From an uncultured Collinsella sp. (GTDB lineage: Bacteria > Actinomycetota > Coriobacteriia > Coriobacteriales > Coriobacteriaceae): a stretch of DNA of 64,000 bases. Positions 1 through 7,874 of this stretch are shown piece by piece. The position numbers and the translations under genes were made by a program. The DNA is taken from positions 5,886-69,885 of the forward strand of contig CAUDCB010000001.1 of assembly GCA_958447915.1 (NCBI GenBank), given 5' to 3'. Every line of letters begins with the position of its first letter. The first letter of the stretch is position 1. The notes beneath the pieces were generated by a model, which had not been told where the DNA came from, searched no databases, and saw only the letters and a program-made list of their open reading frames with translations.

Positions 1-565
1 CCGTCAGCTCGGCCATGGTCTTGCCCGGCGTGTCGCCCGGCAGGAACAGCGGGTCGTAGCCAAAGCCGTGATCGCCGCGGCCCTCGTGTGCGATAGTGCC
101 CTCGCAGGCGCCCTCACCATAGGTGACCAAACCGTCCGTGTCGATGAGTGCAACGACGCTCATAAAGCGCGCGGTGCGATCCTCGTCGGCCACGCCTTCC
201 AGGTTAACGAGCAGCTTGGCGTTGTTGGCGGCATCGTCGCCATGCACGCCCGCATAGCGCGCGCTATACACGCCCGGCTCGCCGTCCAGGGCATCAACGA
301 CCAAGCCCGAATCGTCGGCAATGGCCATGAGCCCCGTCTCCTCGACCGCAGCCTGCGCCTTGATGATGGCGTTCTCCAAAAACGTCGTGCCGTTTTCCTC
401 GGGGTCCTCAAAATCGCCCAGCTGACCGAGCGCCACAAAGCGCACCTCGGGCATGACCTTGCCCAAAATGGCCTCAATCTCGGTGAGCTTATGGGCGTTG
501 CCGGTTGCCACGACGATGGTCGCCGCCGGGTCGAGGGTGTCGATGTCGATCTTCTCAAGTGCCAT
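1..565 (-). CDS. rdgB: XTP/dITP diphosphatase (RdgB/HAM1), 3' end outside window
   Basis: Non-canonical purine NTP pyrophosphatase, which hydrolyses dITP, XTP and ITP so they are not put into DNA. The protein starts MALEKIDIDTLD and soon shows the family's VVATGNAHKLTEIEAIL segment, then a conserved IADDSGL motif and GFGYDPLF near the visible end. The last readable codons give GKTMAELT, which is the usual end of the catalytic core, so only a short C-terminus is missing. The ATG at 565 is preceded by AGGAGACC. It follows rph and murI in the same direction, the common rdgB-rph-murI arrangement. Family assignment is firm; substrate specificity is known only from the family. Confidence 0.93.
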   Translation of the reverse strand, partial: MALEKIDIDTLDPAATIVVATGNAHKLTEIEAILGKVMPEVRFVALGQLGDFEDPEENGTTFLENAIIKAQAAVEETGLMAIADDSGLVVDALDGEPGVYSARYAGVHGDDAANNAKLLVNLEGVADEDRTARFMSVVALIDTDGLVTYGEGACEGTIAHEGRGDHGFGYDPLFLPGDTPGKTMAELT

Positions 566-673
566 GAGTGGTCTCCTTGTCTCTATAGCAATGCCGCGCC
601 GAGGGCGACGAGGGCCTCCGCCTCTCCCCTCTCAATCAACGGCAGTCTTATACTTCGACGTTTTCCCAGATAA

Positions 674-710
674 AACCTGCCAAAATAAACCTGTCACTTT
701 TTGGTAGGTT
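674..710. repeat. GGGACAGG-type hairpin repeat, copy 1 (abuts rph stop)
   Basis: Arms AACCTGCCAAAA (674-685) and TTTTGGTAGGTT (699-710) pair with one G/A difference and enclose a 13-nt centre containing CCTGTCAC. Read on the minus strand, the element starts inside the TAA stop of rph and continues as GGCAGGTTTTATCTGGGAAA beyond the arm. That flank is also found at 29506 and 34376, so these are copies of one repeat and not independent terminators. It may end rph transcription, but there is no clear U tract. Confidence 0.75.
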
Positions 711-1434
711 AGGCGAGGGCTTGGCGCTGAAGCTCGATGAGCTCGGCGATACCCCTGTCGCCCAGGTCGAGCAGGGCGTTGAGGCGTTTGCGGTCGAAAG
801 GCGCCTGCTCGCCGGTGCCCTGGAGCTCGATCATCTCACCGGTGTCGGTGGCGACAAGATTCATGTCGACCTCGGCGTGACTGTCCTCAGAATAATCCAG
901 GTCGAGCAGCGTATTGCCGTCGACAACGCCCATGGAGATGGCAGCCACCTGGCCGGTAAGCGGGATGCGCTCGATCTTGCCCGCCTCGACCCACATGGCG
1001 AGGGCGTCGTGCAGCGCCACCCAGGCACCGGTGATGCTCGCTGTACGCGTGCCGCCATCGGCCTGAATCACATCGCAGTCGACGGTGACGGTGTACTCGC
1101 CGAGCGCCTTCATGTTGACGACGGTGCGCAGGCTGCGGCCAATGAGGCGCTCGATCTCCATGGAGCGACCCTTGCGGTTGGCGTGCTCGCGCTTGCAGCG
1201 CTTGCCGGTCGACGCCGGCAGCATGGCGTATTCCGCGGTCACCCAGCCGGCCTTAGCTCCCTTTCGCCAGCCCGGCACGCCCTCCTCGATAGTGGCGGCG
1301 CACAGCACGCGCGTGTCGCCGAACTCGGCCAAACACGAGCCGTGGGCGTGCTTCATGACGCCACGGGTGAGCTTAACGGGGCGCAACTCGTTGGCGGCGC
1401 GGCCGTTGGCACGGTTGACCTGCATGTACTCCAT
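709..1434 (-). CDS. rph: Ribonuclease PH
   Basis: Phosphorolytic 3'-5' exoribonuclease that trims tRNA 3' ends. The 241 residues match the family's usual length of about 240. The N-terminus has [19 protein letters not shown], followed by [10 protein letters not shown] and, in the middle, GRSLRTVVN and [19 protein letters not shown], the typical RNase PH phosphate- and RNA-binding segments. ATG at 1434 is preceded by GAAAGGAT. It lies between murI and rdgB with a 54-nt gap to murI and a 143-nt gap to rdgB, probably one transcription unit. The TAA stop is fused to a hairpin repeat. Confidence 0.96.
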   Translation of the reverse strand: MEYMQVNRANGRAANELRPVKLTRGVMKHAHGSCLAEFGDTRVLCAATIEEGVPGWRKGAKAGWVTAEYAMLPASTGKRCKREHANRKGRSMEIERLIGRSLRTVVNMKALGEYTVTVDCDVIQADGGTRTASITGAWVALHDALAMWVEAGKIERIPLTGQVAAISMGVVDGNTLLDLDYSEDSHAEVDMNLVATDTGEMIELQGTGEQAPFDRKRLNALLDLGDRGIAELIELQRQALA

Positions 1435-1488
1435 AGAAATATCCTTTCGGCAAAAGATGTGGCGAAGGCTTTGGCGGCTGCCTTACAT

Positions 1489-2373
1489 CTATTTCAGTTC
1501 ATCGATATCAATATGTTCGATGCTCTTGAGCGGCTGACCAAAGATAAAGCTGCCCGCCACCGCAAACTCGGCAATGTTATCGGCCGTCGTGGCAAAACGA
1601 TGCTGCGGCTCGGCGGCGTCGCCCGCCAGCTGCTCGCGGCGCGTGAGGATATCGGTCAACTCGCGTGTGGTCTCCTCGGCGGAACTCACGACGCGCACCC
1701 CAGGCCCCAGCGCATGCCGGATAGGTCCCACCAACAGCGGAAAATGCGTACAGCCGAGCACCACGGTATCGATACCGTGGTCGCGCAGCGGCTCAACCGT
1801 GGCACCCACCAGCGCACGCACGGCAGGCGTATCGAAGATGTCCTCGTTCTCAAGCCACTGTTCCTGCAGATGTGCACCCGAGGCGAGCTCGTGTTCGACA
1901 ACCTCGACAAAGCTCGAGGCAGGACAGCCGTATACATCGACGCCGGCATCTAGATCCTGAATGGCGCGCGTATAGGCACCCGAGCGGATGGTGAGGTTGG
2001 TGGCGAGCACGCCCACACGACGCGTACGCGTGCTGTTGATTGCCGCACGGGCACCCGGCGCGATCACACCGATCACGGGAACGTCGAGCACCTGCTGGGC
2101 CAGACGCAAGGCCGCAGCGGTCGCCGTGTTGCAGGCGATGACCATAATCTTGACGTCGTGCTTCGAAAGCCAACGACCCGCCTGCAACGCAAACGAGCGC
2201 ACTTCATCCTCGGTGCGGGTGCCGTAGGGGCAGCGCTTGGTGTCGCCAAAGTAGTAGACGGACTCGTGCGGCAGCGCCGTCGCAATCGCGCGCGCAACCG
2301 TCAGACCGCCCAAACCAGAATCGAACACGCCAATCGGGCGCGTGTCGCCTGCCGGATTCTCGATATCGGACAT
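1489..2373 (-). CDS. murI: Glutamate racemase
   Basis: Converts L-glutamate to D-glutamate for peptidoglycan stem peptides. The sequence has the substrate-binding loop VFDSGLGGLTV at residues 17-27, the first catalytic cysteine in ACNTATAAAL near residue 83 and the second in LGCTHFPLL near residue 204. At 294 residues it is slightly longer than many MurI proteins because of an acidic N-terminal tail and a C-terminal tail. With murE 1 kb upstream on the same strand, this stretch carries two peptidoglycan precursor genes. Both catalytic cysteines are present, so it should be active. Confidence 0.95.
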   Translation of the reverse strand: MSDIENPAGDTRPIGVFDSGLGGLTVARAIATALPHESVYYFGDTKRCPYGTRTEDEVRSFALQAGRWLSKHDVKIMVIACNTATAAALRLAQQVLDVPVIGVIAPGARAAINSTRTRRVGVLATNLTIRSGAYTRAIQDLDAGVDVYGCPASSFVEVVEHELASGAHLQEQWLENEDIFDTPAVRALVGATVEPLRDHGIDTVVLGCTHFPLLVGPIRHALGPGVRVVSSAEETTRELTDILTRREQLAGDAAEPQHRFATTADNIAEFAVAGSFIFGQPLKSIEHIDIDELK

Positions 2374-2424
2374 TACCTCACCAGTCTCTCTCGAAAAGAC
2401 ATGTCCAAGTGCGGCGGCGGCGCG

Positions 2425-3336
2425 CTACGAACGCGCCGCGACCAGCAGCTCTGCCGTCGCCGCCCAACCGTCGACAATTTTGCCACGCGTAACGAAAGCG
2501 TTCTCGCAAGCAGCCAAGAACTCGGGCGCGCCGGCGCTCGTCAGGCCATTCTCGACCAAGCAGAACGTGCCCACGTGATCGGCCATGTAGAAGTCGGACT
2601 CGGAATCGCCGAGTGCGAGCGTCTCCTCGCGCTCGATCCCCAGGTGCTCGCAGAAGCGCGCAATGGCGACGCCTTTGTTGAGGCCCGCGGGGTTGATGTT
2701 GAATGCGCGACCGTCCTCGACGCGATCGAGCTCGAGCGTCGTCGGCTTGGACAGGTGAGTCAGATGGCCATTGCAAGCCCAGATCAGACCGCAGCCGGCC
2801 TCGTCCAGGATGGCCTGGACCTCATCGTCAGGCACATCGCCGCGCATGCCGACGGTGACCTCACGGTATTTGTAGCCGGTCGACATGTCGTTGTGATACT
2901 CGATCTTGTGCGGCCAGCGGGCGAGGATCTTCTCGCACACGCCGGTCTGCTCGATCACCTGGTGCGGAGTAAGGCCGCAGACGGGGTCGTAAGGCATGTC
3001 GCCGGTCAGATACTCCCAATCGTTGGCCTTGAGGTCGTACATGACCAGGCCGCCCATCTCACCAATGTAGGAGTTGAGGCCGAGCACGCGCGCGTCCTCG
3101 TGGATCATTGTGCGGTTGCGGCCCGAGGTGGGAACCACCTGAATACCAGCGCGAGCGAGCGCCACGACGGCCTCGACGAGTTTGGTCGAAGGGTTGCCGT
3201 CGTTGTCGCGCAGCACGCACGAGCCGGGTGCGAGCATCGTGGCATCCAGGTCGGTAAAGACGTACTTGACCTTGGCCAAGCGCTCGCGCATCTCGCCCGA
3301 AAGCTCGGCAACGGTCGGCAGGGTGTTGTGGGACAT
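2425..3336 (-). CDS. HAD-IIB family phosphatase
   Basis: Haloacid dehalogenase-type phosphohydrolase of about 303 residues. The nucleophile motif is FTDLDATML (the DxD aspartates), motif II is VVPTSGRN, and motif IV is LALGDSESDF near the C-terminus. The cap region between them is the type seen in Cof/sucrose-phosphate-phosphatase-like HADs. A start at 3336 is chosen over an upstream ATG at 3378 because ACGGAG lies 6 nt before it and the extra N-terminus looks non-conserved. The substrate cannot be told from sequence. It sits between murE and murI on the same strand, 51 nt from murI, so co-transcription is likely. Confidence 0.82.
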   Translation of the reverse strand: MSHNTLPTVAELSGEMRERLAKVKYVFTDLDATMLAPGSCVLRDNDGNPSTKLVEAVVALARAGIQVVPTSGRNRTMIHEDARVLGLNSYIGEMGGLVMYDLKANDWEYLTGDMPYDPVCGLTPHQVIEQTGVCEKILARWPHKIEYHNDMSTGYKYREVTVGMRGDVPDDEVQAILDEAGCGLIWACNGHLTHLSKPTTLELDRVEDGRAFNINPAGLNKGVAIARFCEHLGIEREETLALGDSESDFYMADHVGTFCLVENGLTSAGAPEFLAACENAFVTRGKIVDGWAATAELLVAARS

Positions 3337-3443
3337 GGTTACTCCGTTTACGTAGAAGGGTTTGGACTTGGACGGCATGTTTTGATTGAGGGAACACGCT
3401 TATGGCGACAGCGCACTCAGGGCGCCGCCGCCATCATGGTTCA

Positions 3444-5006
3444 TTAGTCAAACTGGGTAACATCGATTAGGCGATTGGCCAGCGAAAGGTCGCTCTCGAT
3501 GGGCACGAACTCGTCGCCCACGTGCATGAGCTCCTCGTCACCCTTTGCCAGCAGCAGGACAATGGTGGGAGCATCGGGGTTGACGTACTCCTCGCGCGCC
3601 GCCTTGAACGCCGCATGCACAGCGGCTTCGCGATCGAGGATGATCTTGTTCGGCGTATCGTCGGGAACATGTTCGGCAAGCTCGCGACAGACCTTCATCG
3701 GGTCCTCGTGAGCCGGGTCCTCGTTGGCAAAGATCATCAGGTCGGAATATGGTGCGGCCTCGCGCGGAAGCTGCTCGCGGCGCTCCTGCGCCTTGCCGCC
3801 GGCAGCGCCAAACACTGCGATGACCGGGCTGACGGGAAACGCGCGCTTCACCGACGAGAAAAGCGAGCGGAACGAAAGCTGGTTGTGCGCGTAGTCGACG
3901 ACACAAATCACGCGGCCGTCCTTCGACTCCACGACCTCCATACGGCCCGGCACACGCAGTTTGGAGAGGCCCTTCTTGATAGCCTCGATACCGATGCCGA
4001 TCTCGCGCGCGGCGGCGATAGCGACCAGCGCGTTCTCCACGTTAAAGTCGCCCGCGATGCCCAGCAGGACCTTCTCCCCCGCCTCGGACTCGTCGGCACA
4101 CAGGCCATGCAAGTTGAACTCGATGCTAAAGCCGACCATGCGTACGTCGCTCGCCCACAGGCTTGCCTCGGGATGCTCGACGCCAACGGTCACCAAGCGC
4201 TCGGCCGTCGACGCTGCCTCCAGCACACGGTCGACCTCTTCGGTGCCCAGATTCACCACGGCGGTCTTTGCCTGGTCAAAGATCCTGAGTTTGCTCTCAA
4301 AATAATCCTCAAACGTGGGGTGTTCGATCGGCGAGATGTGGTCGCGGCCGATGTTGAGGAAGCACGCCACGTCAAATGGCAGGTTCTCGACGCGCTGGTA
4401 CTTGAGCGCCTGGCTCGAGACCTCCATGACCATGGACTGGCGACCGGACGTGCGGCAGTTGGCGATATGGCGCCAGACCTCGGGGGCCTCGGGCGTAGTA
4501 TTGGTGCTCTCATAGCACTCGATACCATCGTCGGTACTCACCGAGCCGATCATGCCGCAGGACTCGCCCGCCGCCTTGATGATGGACTGGAGCATAAAAG
4601 CGGCCGTGGTCTTTCCCTTGGTACCGGTGATGCCCACGATCTTGACGTCGTGGTCGGGACGGTCGTAGACCTCCGGCGGCAACAGGGCCATGGCCGTGCG
4701 AACGCTATCAACAACCAGCATCGCAGCACCGCTCTCCTGCGCCAGCGGCTCCAGAGACTCGACCAGCGACTCCTCGCACACAAATACGACGGCGCCCGCA
4801 TCGAGCGCCATGCTCAAAAACGCGGGCTTAAAGGCAGCACCTTTGCAAAAGAACACGTCACCTGCCGAGACCGAGCGCGAATCAAACGAGCAGCCGGTCA
4901 CGGCACGCTCGTCAACCTGCTCTGATGCGCGCAGCTCGCCGCACACATCGAGCAGCTTGGCAAGCGTATCAACTGTGGTCACGGTCGCGGAATCCGAATG
5001 GTGCAT
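3444..5006 (-). CDS. murE: UDP-N-acetylmuramyl-tripeptide synthetase (MurE ligase)
   Basis: ATP-dependent Mur ligase that adds the third residue to UDP-MurNAc-L-Ala-D-Glu. The ATP loop GITGTKGKTTAAFM is near residues 125-138, the carbamylated-lysine region follows around EVSSQALKYQRV, and the C-terminal domain has the VDYAHN motif. The DNPR motif that marks meso-diaminopimelate enzymes is not present; the matching place near residue 425 reads ANEDPAHEDP, closer to lysine-type MurE. At 520 residues it is somewhat long. The start at 5006 has AAAGGTGAAAG before it. It is the upstream gene of the murE-HAD-murI-rph-rdgB run. Confidence 0.9.
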   Translation of the reverse strand: MHHSDSATVTTVDTLAKLLDVCGELRASEQVDERAVTGCSFDSRSVSAGDVFFCKGAAFKPAFLSMALDAGAVVFVCEESLVESLEPLAQESGAAMLVVDSVRTAMALLPPEVYDRPDHDVKIVGITGTKGKTTAAFMLQSIIKAAGESCGMIGSVSTDDGIECYESTNTTPEAPEVWRHIANCRTSGRQSMVMEVSSQALKYQRVENLPFDVACFLNIGRDHISPIEHPTFEDYFESKLRIFDQAKTAVVNLGTEEVDRVLEAASTAERLVTVGVEHPEASLWASDVRMVGFSIEFNLHGLCADESEAGEKVLLGIAGDFNVENALVAIAAAREIGIGIEAIKKGLSKLRVPGRMEVVESKDGRVICVVDYAHNQLSFRSLFSSVKRAFPVSPVIAVFGAAGGKAQERREQLPREAAPYSDLMIFANEDPAHEDPMKVCRELAEHVPDDTPNKIILDREAAVHAAFKAAREEYVNPDAPTIVLLLAKGDEELMHVGDEFVPIESDLSLANRLIDVTQFD

Positions 5007-5065
5007 CTTTCACCTTTCTCAGCCATTTGGCAGGGACGATTTTTATAGTAACTGAAACGCACCCA

Positions 5066-5093
5066 CGCAAAAACGGCTCCCGGAGGAGCCGTT
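5066..5093 (-). terminator. Terminator after asnB
   Basis: Perfect 9-bp stem AACGGCTCC/GGAGCCGTT with loop CGGA (5072-5093). On the minus strand it is followed by TTTTTGCG and lies 26 nt past the asnB stop. It separates asnB from murE. Confidence 0.88.
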
Positions 5094-5118
5094 ACGCGCA
5101 GGCGTTCGTAAGCCGAGG

Positions 5119-6999
5119 CTAGGCAGCCTGAACAGCGGGCTGGTCCTCGTCGATAAAGAAGCGCTTGTACCACACCAGAAACACGAGCGGCGTATAGATC
5201 TTGCGCTGGAAATCGCCCTTGCCCGCAAAGTGCAGATCGAGCAGGTGCATGAGCTCGTCGGTATCGAAGAACTCGCTTGCCCACGGCGCGGTGAAGTACT
5301 CCTTGACATAGTCGTACCACTTTTGCTCGCGCAGCCAGTAGACAATCGGCACCGGGAAGCCCACCTTGGGACGGGTGGCCCACTCATCGGGCAGCGACTT
5401 GTTGGCAGCATGGCGGAGTACCTGCTTGTTGCCGTTCTCGTTGATGCGGTAGCGGTCGGGAATGTGCTCGGCGAACTCCATGACTTTGCGGTCCAGGAAG
5501 GGCACGCGCAGCTCCAGCGAGTGCGCCATGCACATCTTGTCGGCCTTGAGCAGAATGTCGCCCGGGAGCCACATGTTCATGTCCAGGTACTGCTTCTTGA
5601 CCAGCTCGGGCTGGCCCTTCACGCGTGCGTAGATGGGTGCAGCGAGCTCAAAGGCGCCGTCGCCGGTGTTGTACTCGGGCTTGAGTACGCCGTCGACCTC
5701 GCGCTCAGGCCATACCAAGGCCTGGCCCAGGAACGACTTCTCGGGAATCTCGGCACCCTTGACCAGAAAGTTATGGCCCTTGAAGTACGGCATATGCAGC
5801 GCCAAGTTACCGAGCGCGCGGCGAATGGACAACGGCACCATCTTTTTGTACTTGCGCACCGGAACCGTGTCCTCGTAGTAGGCGTAGCCGCCAAAGAGTT
5901 CGTCAGCGCCTTCGCCCGAAAGCACGACGGTGACGTCCTTGCGGGCCATCTCGGCCAAGAACCATAGCGGCACAGACGACAGGTTGGACTGCGGCTCGTC
6001 CATGTGATACTGAATGTCCTCGAGTGCGCCAAAGAACTCGTCGGCGGTGATCATCTTGCGGACATTCTCGACGCCGAGCTTATCGGAAAGCTCCTTGGCG
6101 TAGTTGGTCTCGTTGAAGTTCTTGTAGTCGAAGCCCACCGAGAAGGTTTTGTCGGGCATGAGGCAAGCGGCGATGTAGCTGGAGTCGACGCCACCGGAGA
6201 GGAACGATGCGACCTTGACGTCGGCGATGCGATGGGCCTCGACGCTCTCGTGCACGACCTCGTCCAGCTCGTCGACGTACTCCTCGAACGGCTTCTCGAC
6301 GGCAGAGTAATCACAATCCCAGTAGCGCTCGATGTTCATCTTGCCGGTCGGGATGTCTACGGTGAAGTAATGCGCCGGCGGCAGTTTGTAGACACCCTCG
6401 AAGAAGGTCTCCTCGGTTGCCGAATACTGCAGCGTCATGTACGGACGCAGGGCCTTTTTGTTGACCGCCTTGTGGAAGTGTGGGTAGTCTAGGAAGCTCT
6501 TGATCTCGGATCCAAAGAGCACACCCGGCGCACCGTCGCCCGCATCGGCCATGGGATAGTAGTAGAGCGGCTTGATGCCAAAGATATCGCGGGCGCCAAA
6601 GAGCTTGTTCTTCTTCTTGTCCCAGATGACGAAGGCGTACATGCCACGCAAGCGATCGAGTACGGCCTCGCCCCACTCTTCGTAGCCGTGCAGGAGGCTC
6701 TCGGTGTCGGCGCCGCAGTGGAAGTTATAGCCCTTGGCCTCGAGCTCGGAACGGAGTTCTTGGAAGTTGTAGATCTCGCCGTTGAAGACAATGACGACGC
6801 TACCGTCCTCGTTGGCCATGGGCTGAGCGCCAGCCTCGGTCAGGTCGAGGATCGACAGGCGGCGGAAGCCCAGGGCAACGCGGCCGTCGATAAACTGACC
6901 GCCCATGTCGGGACCGCGATGGACGATGCGGTCCATCATCTTGGTGAGCACCTCGGATTGGTTATCCGTCCCACCGACAAAACCGACAAAACCGCACAT
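5119..6999 (-). CDS. asnB: Asparagine synthase (glutamine-hydrolysing)
   Basis: Class II glutamine amidotransferase fused to an ATP-pyrophosphatase, making asparagine from aspartate, glutamine and ATP. Cys2 (MCGFVGF) is the amidase nucleophile and becomes the N-terminus after Met removal. The glutaminase domain has GEIYNFQELR and RGMYAFVIWD; the synthetase domain has the PP-loop FLSGGVDSS near residue 265 and LSGEGADELFGGY near 370. The 626 residues are the normal size for this AsnB subfamily. It is monocistronic: a terminator lies downstream, and upstream is a 187-nt gap before the divergent tRNA-Val gene. Confidence 0.95.
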   Translation of the reverse strand: MCGFVGFVGGTDNQSEVLTKMMDRIVHRGPDMGGQFIDGRVALGFRRLSILDLTEAGAQPMANEDGSVVIVFNGEIYNFQELRSELEAKGYNFHCGADTESLLHGYEEWGEAVLDRLRGMYAFVIWDKKKNKLFGARDIFGIKPLYYYPMADAGDGAPGVLFGSEIKSFLDYPHFHKAVNKKALRPYMTLQYSATEETFFEGVYKLPPAHYFTVDIPTGKMNIERYWDCDYSAVEKPFEEYVDELDEVVHESVEAHRIADVKVASFLSGGVDSSYIAACLMPDKTFSVGFDYKNFNETNYAKELSDKLGVENVRKMITADEFFGALEDIQYHMDEPQSNLSSVPLWFLAEMARKDVTVVLSGEGADELFGGYAYYEDTVPVRKYKKMVPLSIRRALGNLALHMPYFKGHNFLVKGAEIPEKSFLGQALVWPEREVDGVLKPEYNTGDGAFELAAPIYARVKGQPELVKKQYLDMNMWLPGDILLKADKMCMAHSLELRVPFLDRKVMEFAEHIPDRYRINENGNKQVLRHAANKSLPDEWATRPKVGFPVPIVYWLREQKWYDYVKEYFTAPWASEFFDTDELMHLLDLHFAGKGDFQRKIYTPLVFLVWYKRFFIDEDQPAVQAA

Positions 7000-7169
7000 A
7001 TTCTATCCCCTCTGCTGTTGCTGGGTATCAAATCGAATCAGTAGCTTTTGAGTATACCCGAGGGTGTAAAGAGGAACGGAATGTTCAGGCAATCTCAACT
7101 GAATCAGCTCCGCGCCGACACGCACCGGTTACCTTTAATGGATATGAGGTGAATGGGGCGATTGTTTTG

Positions 7170-7175
7170 CTATAC
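7170..7175 (+). promoter_or_regulatory. -10 element of tRNA-Val promoter
   Basis: TATACT lies 11 nt before the mature tRNA 5' end, preceded by an AT-rich TTGTTTTGC stretch. No good -35 box is seen at 17 bp spacing, so this rests on the -10 match and its position. Confidence 0.5.
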
Positions 7176-7186
7176 TCTCTCCGCAC

Positions 7187-7262
7187 GGGCGATTGGCGCA
7201 ACGGTTAGCGCAGGTGCTTTACACGCACAAGGCTGGGGGTTCGAATCCCTCATCGCCCACCA
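7187..7262 (+). tRNA. tRNA-Val (anticodon TAC)
   Basis: A 76-nt cloverleaf with encoded CCA. The acceptor stem is GGGCGAT/ATCGCCC, the D stem GCGC/GCGC, the anticodon loop TTTACAC (anticodon TAC, reads GTA and probably other GTN codons), and the T arm carries TTCGAAT. The first anticodon-stem pair (27-43) is a G-A mismatch. A strong terminator follows 9 nt later. The last 18 nt plus the terminator are repeated 187 bp downstream. Confidence 0.95.
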
Positions 7263-7271
7263 CCGAATTGG

Positions 7272-7299
7272 AAACGGTCCTCGAAAGGGGACCGTTTTT
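7272..7299 (+). terminator. Terminator of tRNA-Val
   Basis: Stem AAACGGTCC/GGACCGTTT with an 8-nt loop, followed by further Ts. A near-identical copy occurs at 7459-7486. Confidence 0.88.
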
Positions 7300-7431
7300 G
7301 TTTGGGCCCATCGCAGAGGGATTCGAACCCGCAAGGGTGCGGAGCTGAGGAAACGCGAAGCGTTTTCCAGCGCAGCACGCGAGGAGCGGAGCGACGAAGC
7401 GGGGCGCGGGCGGCGCCAGCCGCCCGCGGAC

Positions 7432-7498
7432 ATCCCTCATCGCCCACCACCGAATTGGAAACGGTCCTTGCAAGGGGACCGTTTTTGTTTGGGCCCAT
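7432..7498 (+). repeat. Second copy of tRNA-Val 3' end plus terminator
   Basis: Positions 7432-7498 match 7245-7311 at 65 of 67 bases: the last 18 nt of tRNA-Val including CCA, then the terminator hairpin with its loop changed at two bases. The offset is 187 bp. The block between the copies is GC-rich with internal inverted repeats and has no gene. Both copies are followed by a GGGATTCGAACCC palindrome that resembles a tRNA T arm. This is either a tandem duplication or the trace of a site-specific integration at the tRNA gene. Confidence 0.8.
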
Positions 7499-7541
7499 TT
7501 CATGGGATTCGAACCCTAAGGACCCCTTATTTCAAGGTCCG

Positions 7542-7758
7542 TGGTCAAAAAATGGCAAAAATGAGTACTGCTACTTTGCTTGCAACATATAAAAAGATAG
7601 TATTTGCTTAAGTTACGCAACATATGTCCATTATAAGGACTAACAATTGGATCAAAATCGTGCATTCATCGCCATTTCGTCTTGCTATCTGGCCTTATTA
7701 GTCCAAAATTGCTGCTACCAAATCGGTAACAGTACTCATATTTGATGTTTTTTGACCA
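7542..7758. repeat. MITE-like element with imperfect terminal inverted repeats
   Basis: The ends TGGTCAAAAAA (7542-7552) and TTTTTTGACCA (7748-7758) are perfect inverted repeats, and the similarity continues inward for about 35 bp (ATGAGTACTGCTAC against GTAACAGTACTCAT). The 217-bp interior is much richer in A and T than the surroundings and has no convincing reading frame. It fits a non-autonomous element, but no target-site duplication is obvious and no transposase is in the window. Confidence 0.55.
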
Positions 7759-7794
7759 GCAGGTATCCCCGCCTTAGCAAATCGATAGCAAAAC

Positions 7795-7848
7795 GGGCTC
7801 CAGACCGCTAAATCGCGCCGTATATGGCACGTCCGCAGTCCGGAACCC
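7795..7848 (-). terminator. Terminator after argD
   Basis: GGGCTCCAGAC (7795-7805) and GTCCGGAACCC (7838-7848) pair with two G-U wobbles around a 32-nt loop. On the minus strand the stem is followed by GTTTTGC. It lies 26 nt past the argD stop and would end the argCJBD transcript. Confidence 0.7.
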
Positions 7849-7874
7849 GCTCCAAATTAAGCTATTGCGCTGTG

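Noticed and set aside
7312..7333. Second tRNA gene on the minus strand suggested by GGGTTCGAATCCC
   Set aside because: Only a T-arm-like palindrome is present; no acceptor, D or anticodon stems can be formed.
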